This document shows, one piece after another, positions 15,657 to 22,084 of a DNA stretch of 36,257 bases. The position numbers and the translations under genes are program-made. The first letter of the stretch is position 1. Every line of letters begins with the position of its first letter. The stretch is from an uncultured Bacteroidota bacterium (GTDB lineage Bacteria > Bacteroidota > Bacteroidia > Bacteroidales > VadinHA17). The notes beneath the pieces are model-generated. The model was not told where the DNA came from, did not search any database, and saw only the letters and a list, made by a program, of their open reading frames with translations. Where the stretch lies: positions 1 to 36,257 of the forward strand of contig CAIJYD010000104.1 in NCBI GenBank assembly GCA_903824785.1. Direction: 5' to 3'.

Positions 15657-16088
15657 ATGCCGACAATTAATTTAACACAGAATTTTAATGCTATTTTCGA
15701 CACTTTACATAAGAGGAAAATGAATATTACCGGGATTGCAAAATCAATGGGATATACATCCTCAGCACAATTACATAGCGTCATTAAAGGCGAAAGTATG
15801 CTGTCAACGAAAGCTATTACTGCTCTCATTTTGAATGCTAATGTCAATCCCACCTATTTGTTTTTGGGAACAGGAGATATGTTTCTAACGGATGAAAACG
15901 AACTTGAGAAATTGCAGAAGGAGTATCGTGAATTGGAGAGAAAACATAGTGAATTAGTTAAGGCTGTGTTCGAATTAAATGAAATGGTTCAGAAGCTGGA
16001 GAAAAGAAACGCTGACCTTATTGACATTTCAAGTGCCGCTATTAAATATCATAAGGAGCACAAGGACGCTGAAATTAAACCGGAATAA
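15657..16088 (+). CDS. Phage-repressor-like HTH protein with C-terminal coiled coil
   Basis: 143 residues. The N-terminal half is a CI/Cro-like HTH: NFNAIFDTLHKRKMNITGIAKSMGYTSSAQLHSVIKGE, with the NVNPTYLFLGTGDMFL ending common in Bacteroidota phage-type repressors. Residues about 80-125 form a heptad-rich coiled coil (ELEKLQKEYRELERKHSEL and onwards), probably for dimerisation. There is no S24 autoprotease domain, so RecA-triggered self-cleavage is not expected. It is the last gene before the tRNA-Cys junction, with its own duplicated promoter-like repeat. A role as island repressor is inferred. Confidence 0.72.
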   Translation: MPTINLTQNFNAIFDTLHKRKMNITGIAKSMGYTSSAQLHSVIKGESMLSTKAITALILNANVNPTYLFLGTGDMFLTDENELEKLQKEYRELERKHSELVKAVFELNEMVQKLEKRNADLIDISSAAIKYHKEHKDAEIKPE

Positions 16089-16180
16089 ACAAAATAGTTC
16101 TTTGAGTACGATAATTAGTAAATTGTTACTATTTTATGTATTGAAAAAGCAATAAAAGTAAGTAATTACTATTTGAAACT

Positions 16181-16208
16181 TGCCCCAAATGCCCCAATAT
16201 CTGCCCCA
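16181..16208 (+). repeat. Three direct TGCCCCA repeats at the island edge
   Basis: TGCCCCA occurs at 16181-16187, 16190-16196 and 16202-16208 in non-coding DNA beside the tRNA-Cys 3' end. Short, irregularly spaced direct repeats next to a tRNA attachment site resemble integrase arm-type sites. The role is inferred from position. Confidence 0.4.
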
Positions 16209-16215
16209 CAACAAA

Positions 16216-16243
16216 AAAACCCCATTGATAATCAAGGGGTTTT
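16216..16243. terminator. Bidirectional rho-independent terminator between repressor gene and tRNA-Cys
   Basis: AAAACCCC (16216-16223) pairs with GGGGTTTT (16236-16243), with an inner TTG/CAA extension around a bulged A. The stem ends in T-runs on both strands, so it can terminate both the repressor transcript and the minus-strand tRNA-Cys transcript. Confidence 0.7.
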
Positions 16244-16253
16244 AGTGGGGTTG

Positions 16254-16324
16254 AGGTCGGTGGCGGATTCGAACCGCCGTAAACGGTTTTGCAGACCGCT
16301 ACCTAACCACTCGGTTAACCGACC
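16254..16324 (-). tRNA. tRNA-Cys (GCA)
   Basis: Complete 71-nt cloverleaf on the minus strand. The acceptor stem is GGTCGGT/ACCGACC, the D stem ACC/GGT, the anticodon stem GCGGT/ACCGT around loop CTGCAAA with anticodon GCA, the T arm GGCGG-TTCGAAT-CCGCC, and the discriminator base T, as expected for Cys. CCA is not encoded. The 3' end faces the accessory island, the usual orientation for tRNA-directed integration. Confidence 0.95.
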
Positions 16325-16373
16325 ATTAAATATGAAAAAAAAGAACTTCAAAAACTAAACCAAACTTAATTCT

Positions 16374-16553
16374 GGTGGCGGATTGCTCTTCCTGTTTCAC
16401 CGGACTCGCAAACTCCTTCACTCCGTTCACTAAGTTCGAACCGCCGTCATTGACCACCGAAGCTTTAGCAAAGGTGGTAAACTTTTTTGCAGAGCGCTAC
16501 CTACCTATCTTACGGTAACTTTCCGAACGGTTAACCTCCCGATAGCTATCGGG
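16374..16553 (-). pseudogene. tRNA-Cys-like sequence interrupted in three loops
   Basis: Read on the minus strand, this tracks the neighbouring tRNA-Cys in blocks: the D-arm end TTAACCG, the anticodon region GTAGCG..CTGCAAA, the T-stem half GGCGGTTCG and its partner AATCCGCCACC. Between these blocks are about 18 extra bases in the D loop (near 16504-16524, containing TTACGGTAA), 31 in the variable region (16448-16478, containing ACCACC/GGTGGT and GCT-TT-AGC) and about 52 in the T loop (16385-16436, with two TTCACT copies). The anticodon stem no longer pairs. The 5' side carries a perfect 16-bp palindrome, CCCGATAGCTATCGGG, at 16538-16553. It is most probably a dead duplicate riddled with mini-insertions. 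Confidence 0.6.
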
Positions 16554-16943
16554 TCATAACTTTGGTGTGCAAAAATAATAAATTTTGTGTTATTTTTCGC
16601 CATTGAAAAAAATCATCCCTTTTTTATTAGCTTTTTCCCTCAGCACCTTCCTTTAATCAATAAAGCAACCGTTTAACATGTTGCTTAATATCAGGACTAT
16701 AGATAAAAACTCAATGGCTTATTCCTGTGTATCAAAATATTTTAATTTACATCAGTCAGATCTTATTCCTGAGCCTTAGTAATTATTCATTGTCTGAAGA
16801 AACACAGGGATTTCTACATTTTGGTATTGTTTATTACTGAAAATCCTATTCTCACCTCCCGGGGAAAGGATCTTCAATTTTAAAAATCGTATATTCGTCT
16901 CTTGCTGTAAAAAGTAACAGAAACGCATTAATAAATTTATTGA
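16554..16943. other. Intergenic region with no recognisable gene
   Basis: AT-rich DNA between the tRNA-like pseudogene and the glycosidase remnant. I see no ORF, RNA structure or repeat worth naming. It may contain decayed coding sequence of the lost glycosidase N-terminal part. Confidence 0.4.
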
Positions 16944-17709
16944 CTACCGGCAATCAGAACAATTGCAAATAAAAAGTTTGTTGAAGAGTTATGGGCTGTT
17001 TTACAAAACCAGATGAAATGGTTTTCAGAGCGCAAAAACAAAAGAGGTTTATTTACGGCCCGTGAATTTCTTATCCACCTCGATAACCCAATGAGATATC
17101 AGGTATGCCAGGGGGCAACTGTAAATGCATTTATCTATAAGGCATTGACCGACGCATCCTATCTGGCTGGTGAACTTGGCAGAAAAGTGGAATCAGACAG
17201 GTATAAACAGGAAGCTGAAAGATTAAAATCGGCCTTTAACTGCCTGATGTGGGACAAAAATTCCGGGAGCTTCTATTCCGCAGTCTATTATCCCGATTTT
17301 TCAGAGGGAGAGAGGTTGCCTGAATTAAAGCTCGTTCCTGTTGAAGACCCGGCCTCTGTAAGTACAAAGTGGCACGACGGAAACGTGCAGTGGATTGAAA
17401 AAGATGAAAAGATTCCCCCAACAGTTCAGGCTGCCCTGGTTGCTCTCAACAAGGAAATTGTGTCGGATGAGCATATTAGTGATGTCAGAAAATATCTGAT
17501 AACCCATTCCGGGGAGCTGAAGAATCCTTTCTCTGAAATTCGGGTTTGAGATTCCTGAAAATACTAAAGCCATCATTCGTTTACCTCAACAGGGGAAACC
17601 AAACCGGATCATGCTAAATGGCCGGCTTGTTCATTTTACTTTTGATGGCAGATTTCTTGAATTCAGGGTGAAAGCAGGGAAATATACTGGGGTGGTCAGC
17701 AAAATTTAA
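16944..17709 (+). pseudogene. Remnant of a six-hairpin glycosidase (alpha-L-rhamnosidase-like)
   Basis: The frame is open from about 16944 and continues through the ATG at 17013 to a stop at 17549. It reads WFSERKNKRGLFTAREF, NPMRYQVCQGATVNAFIYKAL, ASYLAGELGRKVESDRYKQEAERLK and LMWDKNSG, the (alpha/alpha)6 barrel repeat pattern of GH78-type enzymes. Shortly before that stop a second frame takes over, reading GFEIPENTKAIIRLPQQ and ending at 17709. This is the beta-sandwich C-terminal segment typical of these enzymes. The catalytic N-terminal two thirds and much of the linker between the two pieces are gone. The gene is therefore dead by 5' deletion plus an internal deletion/frameshift. Its end overlaps the convergent GH5 gene by a few bases. 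Confidence 0.75.
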
Positions 17710-19682
17710 TATTTGATAATCTTTTCTGTGCTGTAATACCCGGCGGTTTTGAGAATGCAGATATAAATACCGCTTGGAGCAGGTGTTCCGGCATTACTGC
17801 ATCCGTCCCATTCATACGACTGATAATCAGGCTGCTGATATTTATTTACAACGGTGCGGATTAAAACTCCTGTGAGCGAGTAAATCGAAATTGAGACAAT
17901 GCTTCCTTCAGGTAATGTAAATGAGATTTTTGCCGAATATTTCATCGGATTTGGTGTAATCTTAAGAGGAAGGGCGGATTTGTTTATTATCTTTTCCAGC
18001 CCCATCTCCCCGAACTCTCTGACTTTTGCGGTATCCTGATTTGTTATGTGAATGTTATCAACCCAGATCTGTTTTCCTGTTGTTCCGGCATATTCCGTTG
18101 AGAACTCAAACCGGCTTGTTGCGGCCCAGTCAAATTTTCCTGCGGCATTGTACCAGGTGTTATTGTCCCAGGATCCGCGTTCTTCAAGGCTGGCCAGCGG
18201 GATGTTTACATGATGCCATTTCCTGTCCCAATTTACAATAGTTTCATCAATAGTTACCCCTTTGCGCCATGGATGATCACCAGCCACAGCAGTCTTTGTA
18301 TCAATGAACCGGATGTCGAATTTTATCCCCGGGGTATTTCCTCTGATCATGAAATCGATGGCATAACCTTCAGAAACCAGTCTCGAAAGATCCCTGTCGG
18401 GGTTTAAATCGAAACCGATGGTATTGTACTGAGTGAAGTTACTCCAGAAGAGACAGTAATTACCATTGTTTGGCAGATCAGAAGAATAGAAATCAACTGA
18501 ACCGGAACCGGCGCTTGCATCATATATTTTTTGTCCGATGTAATCCGAATAGAGTGAAAACCCTGCAGAGTCGGGCCTCATTAAAAAGGGAGTCTGAGGA
18601 GGAACATTAAGATCGAGCGACTGCAATAAGGGGATGTTCAGATCGTGTTCGAATATTTCATTTGTCCCTTTATTAAAAAGTCCGAATGTTCCTTTATAAT
18701 CCCAGATTGTCCATGGGATATTATTATCTTCAAAATATTGCCGCACAATATTGTACCAGTATGCTCTGTCGACGGGACTGCTGTTGGGAGTATAAACACC
18801 GAATTCGCCACAGAAGATATTTACTTTTCTGTTTTTCCTGAAATTGACAGCATTGTTAATTAGCTGTTTAACATAATTTACTGTTCCATCAGAAGGATAA
18901 TTTTTCAGGTTACTTTCAATCCAGGTCCCCTTTAGACTTGCAGGGCAGGCGGGCATTTTTGACGCATCGTATGGAAAAGGAACACCCGAAAGTGGTTCCA
19001 TTGAAGGAACTGACCAAGTATTACCTTGATGCGTAAACACAAAAGGGTCATAAAAATGGAAAGTATAGAGAAGATTCGGATCAGTGTAAACCGGAATGTT
19101 CTGAAGCTCGCTATATGAATTGTATCCCGAACCACCGACAACAATGATATGCACGACATCTTTTTCACGGATAGCATTAATTACCTGACCTTGTATGGTT
19201 CCCCATATCGCGGTGGTTATTCCGTGCGGCTCATTGAGAATTTCATACAGGATATGATCAGAACGGTCTTTGTAATGCATGGCTGTTTGTGACCAGACTT
19301 TTGTAAGAATGGTTCCGATGTCGGGGCTTGTATTTACATTAGGATCAAAGCTGTGGTTGTCGATCATCAGATAAACATGGAGCTGTTCACACCAGGTAAC
19401 CACTGAGTCGAGGAAAGAAACATACAGAGGGTCAAGTGTGTAGGAAGGAGGGCCGGAGGTCATGCTGTTCATATTTATAGGCAGGCGAATGACATCGCAA
19501 CCGAGGCTTTTAATATTTACAATATCCTTTTTTGTAAATCTTGTAAACTGAATCTGCCGTGGATTATCTACCTGAAACCAGCCGGTTAGGTTTACTCCGC
19601 GGCTGAAGGGAGCCTGAGAGCTAACAGGGATAAGCCATAGCAAAGAGATCAAAAGCAGAATCCATTTTTTACTATCCATCAT
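17706..19682 (-). CDS. Secreted GH5 endoglucanase-like enzyme with T9SS sorting domain
   Basis: About 658 residues. A signal peptide (WILLLISLLWLIPVSSQA) leads into a glycoside hydrolase family 5 catalytic domain (about 25-370). The acid/base Glu151 lies in YEILNEPHG and the nucleophile Glu293 in IFCGEFGVY, with FSRGVNLTGWF and VIRLPIN as the usual opening strands. Residues about 390-560 look like a carbohydrate-binding beta-sandwich. The C-terminus (from KITPNPMKYSAKISFTLPEG to IYICILKTAGYYSTEKIIKY) is a type-A Por secretion sorting domain, so the enzyme is exported by the type IX system and probably surface-anchored. The start at 19682 is chosen because a -7 box lies right before the upstream ATG at 19724. 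Substrate: a beta-linked glucan or mannan, not resolvable further. Confidence 0.88.
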   Translation of the reverse strand: MMDSKKWILLLISLLWLIPVSSQAPFSRGVNLTGWFQVDNPRQIQFTRFTKKDIVNIKSLGCDVIRLPINMNSMTSGPPSYTLDPLYVSFLDSVVTWCEQLHVYLMIDNHSFDPNVNTSPDIGTILTKVWSQTAMHYKDRSDHILYEILNEPHGITTAIWGTIQGQVINAIREKDVVHIIVVGGSGYNSYSELQNIPVYTDPNLLYTFHFYDPFVFTHQGNTWSVPSMEPLSGVPFPYDASKMPACPASLKGTWIESNLKNYPSDGTVNYVKQLINNAVNFRKNRKVNIFCGEFGVYTPNSSPVDRAYWYNIVRQYFEDNNIPWTIWDYKGTFGLFNKGTNEIFEHDLNIPLLQSLDLNVPPQTPFLMRPDSAGFSLYSDYIGQKIYDASAGSGSVDFYSSDLPNNGNYCLFWSNFTQYNTIGFDLNPDRDLSRLVSEGYAIDFMIRGNTPGIKFDIRFIDTKTAVAGDHPWRKGVTIDETIVNWDRKWHHVNIPLASLEERGSWDNNTWYNAAGKFDWAATSRFEFSTEYAGTTGKQIWVDNIHITNQDTAKVREFGEMGLEKIINKSALPLKITPNPMKYSAKISFTLPEGSIVSISIYSLTGVLIRTVVNKYQQPDYQSYEWDGCSNAGTPAPSGIYICILKTAGYYSTEKIIKY

Positions 19683-19729
19683 CTCAATGGCATTTTTATT
19701 TAAACAGTTCAGATCTTGAACCATGAAGA

Positions 19730-19737
19730 CAAATGTA
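19730..19737 (-). promoter_or_regulatory. Bacteroidota -7 box for the GH5 gene
   Basis: Minus strand TACATTTG, an exact TAnnTTTG match. Transcription would start near 19725, giving a leader of about 40 nt for the 19682 start but none for the ATG at 19724, which supports the downstream start. Confidence 0.45.
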
Positions 19738-19868
19738 AAGACAATTTTTAATCAGCAGAAAAAATTAGTCAGCAAGGAATTAACAAAATTAATAATCTGA
19801 ATGAAAATTTGAATAACTTTAACATCAGGATACTCAACCTTATTTCTAAATACTTAAAGACTATTGTG

Positions 19869-20984
19869 ATGAAGCAGATTATTACTTTCTTTCTGGCAGC
19901 ATTAAGCGGCATCGCTTTTGCTCAGGTGCCTTCAGGATCTGAGGCAACCCCCTGGAACATTTTACCGGTGCGTGGATTTTGCATCTCCGCTCCGCAATCA
20001 AAAGGGCTTGATGAGTTTATTAAATTCATTGATGAAGAGCTGGCCCCGAGGTCAGTGAATACTCTTATTCTGAGGGTTGATTATAATTACCAGTACGAAA
20101 GCCACCCCGAGCTGAGAGACTCTTCCGCCTTATCAAAGAAAGAGGTTAAAAGACTTGTAGCTGTTTGCAGAAAGAATAATATCAGAGTTATACCTCAGGT
20201 AAACCTCCTCGGACATCAGTCGTGGGCAAGTAAAGTAAGTGGACTGCTGAGGGTTTATCCCGAATTTGACGAGACCCCGCTTGTTAAGATTCCTGTGAAT
20301 TATAAATGGCCGAATACCGATGGGTTATATTGTAAAAGTTATTGCCCGCTTCATCCGGGTGTTCATAAGGTCGTATTTGAACTTGTTGATGAGATCTGCG
20401 ATGCATTTGAAACTGATGCGTTTCATGCAGGCATGGATGAAGTTTTTTATATCGGGGAAGCCCAGTGTCCAAGATGTTCGGGCAGGGATAAAGCTGAGCT
20501 CTTCGCAGGTGAAGTACGGGCAATCCGCGACCATCTGTCTCTCCGTGGGCGGAAACTATGGATCTGGGGCGACCGCCTTATTGACGGAAAAGCAACAGGG
20601 ATAGGTGAATGGGAAGCCAGTTACAATAATACCTACAGGGCTATTGATATGATACCTAAAGATGTGATTATATGCGACTGGCATTATGAGCGTCCTGATC
20701 AGACCCCGGTATATTTTGCATCTAAGGAATTAAATGTAATTACCTGCCCTTACCGCGATCCTGCAATTGCTGTTTTACAGACACAGGATATGGTGAAATT
20801 CAGAAAATATGCAACTCCGGAAATGAAAGATCATTATATGGGTATGATGCAGACTGTATGGTCAGGTGCAGGACCGTTTCTTGACAATTACTACGGCAGA
20901 AAACCGGAGACGTCTGATAAGTCTGCAGTAAAATGTTTTAAAGCGTTATTCGGGGAGATACAGAAGCAGGCAGCAGAAAAATAG
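19869..20984 (+). CDS. Exported GH20-like glycoside hydrolase
   Basis: 371 residues with a cleavable signal peptide (MKQIITFFLAALSGIAFAQ). The body resembles the catalytic TIM barrel of family 20 beta-N-acetylhexosaminidases: RVIPQVNLLGHQSW in the strand-3 region, FHAGMDEVF with the Asp190-Glu191 catalytic pair, RGRKLWIWGDRL and DVIICDWHYE. The N-terminal GH20b domain present in most hexosaminidases is missing, so this is a barrel-only member, and the substrate may differ. A CPRC pair (residues 200-203) follows the catalytic motif. ATG 19869 is used because an upstream ATG (19809) would put 20 residues before the signal peptide. It is divergent from the GH5 gene. Confidence 0.72.
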   Translation: MKQIITFFLAALSGIAFAQVPSGSEATPWNILPVRGFCISAPQSKGLDEFIKFIDEELAPRSVNTLILRVDYNYQYESHPELRDSSALSKKEVKRLVAVCRKNNIRVIPQVNLLGHQSWASKVSGLLRVYPEFDETPLVKIPVNYKWPNTDGLYCKSYCPLHPGVHKVVFELVDEICDAFETDAFHAGMDEVFYIGEAQCPRCSGRDKAELFAGEVRAIRDHLSLRGRKLWIWGDRLIDGKATGIGEWEASYNNTYRAIDMIPKDVIICDWHYERPDQTPVYFASKELNVITCPYRDPAIAVLQTQDMVKFRKYATPEMKDHYMGMMQTVWSGAGPFLDNYYGRKPETSDKSAVKCFKALFGEIQKQAAEK

Positions 20985-21010
20985 CAGCTATCAGTTTCAC
21001 ATGTTAATGC

Positions 21011-21038
21011 GGATTGATCTGAAATATCAGATTGATCC
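21011..21038. terminator. Hairpin between convergent genes, probable bidirectional terminator
   Basis: GGATTGATCTGA (21011-21022) pairs with TCAGATTGATCC (21027-21038) over 12 bp including two wobble pairs, with loop AATA. It sits between the ends of the convergent GH20-like and ChaN-like genes. The nearest T-run on the plus strand is some 20 bp later, so efficiency is uncertain. Confidence 0.5.
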
Positions 21039-21061
21039 GGTTGTTGCCGGTTGCTCTGTTT

Positions 21062-21943
21062 TTACTTATATGTCCTGGTCATCGAAGTTGGAATAGCTAT
21101 TATAAAATCAGCTGTTCCCTTGTACTCGTCATCCATTTTTTCGATATCGTCCTGAAGAACTGAGGCGATAGTGACAACTTTAATTGTAGGGTTGTATTTA
21201 TTCAGATACCATATTATTCCCATATGCCTGTCGGAATGGTAACTGCCATTGAAATGAATAACGACCTGTCCCGGGCTCCAGTAATATGTGATTGATTTCG
21301 CCATTGTTGCATCCTTTATAGCTTGTGCTTTAGGCAGATTATCACTTATTTTTTTATCCATCTTTCCGCCTATTTCGCTGCCCATTGAAAGCATATCTTT
21401 ATAGCAGGCCAGCTCCGGGTCGTACTCTACCGGAAGGGGAGCAATGTATTTCAATCCTTCTGCTGAAACCTTCTGAAGGGCTTCAAATCCGCCACCGGAA
21501 ACAACTGAAGCATAGCGGCGCGGAATATTGGATGCTACAAATTTCAATTCATTTTGTTTGGCGAAATTAAGAAGAGGCTTGTAATCGGTTCTATAATTTT
21601 TCCATAAACGCACCTCACTCTCAAATGACGTTTCCTTTATTAATCCTGCAAAATATTCATCAATAAGAAGTTGATTATCAGTTTCAAACATTTCTGCTGC
21701 AAGAATAAGGCTTCTGCCTTTTGCGGCAAAAAGACTCTTTGTAAGTTCGAGTTCCAGCCAGTGGACAATAGGGTTATCGTGCAGCTCTCCAAAAAATATC
21801 ACATCGGTTTTCTTTGCCGCTTTAAGGATGTCTTCATAATCAGCTTTTTTCCCTTCACCTGTAAATACTTTATAGGCAGGTATGTTCTGTGCGAATGAGT
21901 TAAGTGAAAAGACCAGGATAAACACGATTGCAGATAATTTCAT
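21062..21943 (-). CDS. ChaN-like (Tiki/haem-binding uptake superfamily) exported protein
   Basis: 293 residues with an N-terminal signal peptide (MKLSAIVFILVFSLNSFAQ). The family motif FFGELHDNP (residues 50-58) and the later EMF and VIHFNGSYHSDRHMGIIWYL segments identify the ChaN/PF04187 family. ChaN of Campylobacter binds haem, while the wider EreA/ChaN/Tiki fold includes metalloproteases, and both use conserved Glu/His ligands seen here (Glu53, His55, and the C-terminal His pair). No TonB receptor or transporter lies adjacent, so an iron role is not supported by context. The probable location is periplasm or outer membrane. It ends convergently with the GH20-like gene. Confidence 0.8.
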   Translation of the reverse strand: MKLSAIVFILVFSLNSFAQNIPAYKVFTGEGKKADYEDILKAAKKTDVIFFGELHDNPIVHWLELELTKSLFAAKGRSLILAAEMFETDNQLLIDEYFAGLIKETSFESEVRLWKNYRTDYKPLLNFAKQNELKFVASNIPRRYASVVSGGGFEALQKVSAEGLKYIAPLPVEYDPELACYKDMLSMGSEIGGKMDKKISDNLPKAQAIKDATMAKSITYYWSPGQVVIHFNGSYHSDRHMGIIWYLNKYNPTIKVVTIASVLQDDIEKMDDEYKGTADFIIAIPTSMTRTYK

Positions 21944-22084
21944 AATAATTGTTTTACATTTTAATTTTTTATTGCGGCTTCAAAGGAAGAAACAATTAAA
22001 TTATCCGCAAAGCAGAAAAGAAAAAAAAACAGTGGAAGCTCTCTTAAGGACCGTTAACCGGAACTCCTCATTATGACGGAACCC

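Larger units (their letters stand above)
4105..16253. mobile_element. Defence-bearing genomic island ending at tRNA-Cys (boundaries approximate)
   Basis: The stretch holds a tyrosine recombinase at one end, small XRE and RHH regulators, a primase-like protein, a Type I restriction-modification operon, a DUF488 pair and a repressor-like protein. It abuts the 3' end of a tRNA-Cys gene, a classic target for integrating elements. The right boundary at 16253 is the end of the tRNA. The left boundary is placed after the methyltransferase stop only because the recombinase follows. I looked for a copy of the tRNA 3' end (GGTCGGTGGCGGATTC) in 4105-4212 and found none, so either the element extends further left, beyond this window, or the recombinase is not the one that made the tRNA junction. 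No conjugation or capsid genes are present. Confidence 0.45.

Noticed and set aside
16173-16358. 61-codon plus-strand ORF across the repeats, terminator and tRNA-Cys
   Set aside because: It reads the antisense of a tRNA and a terminator; no protein family resemblance.
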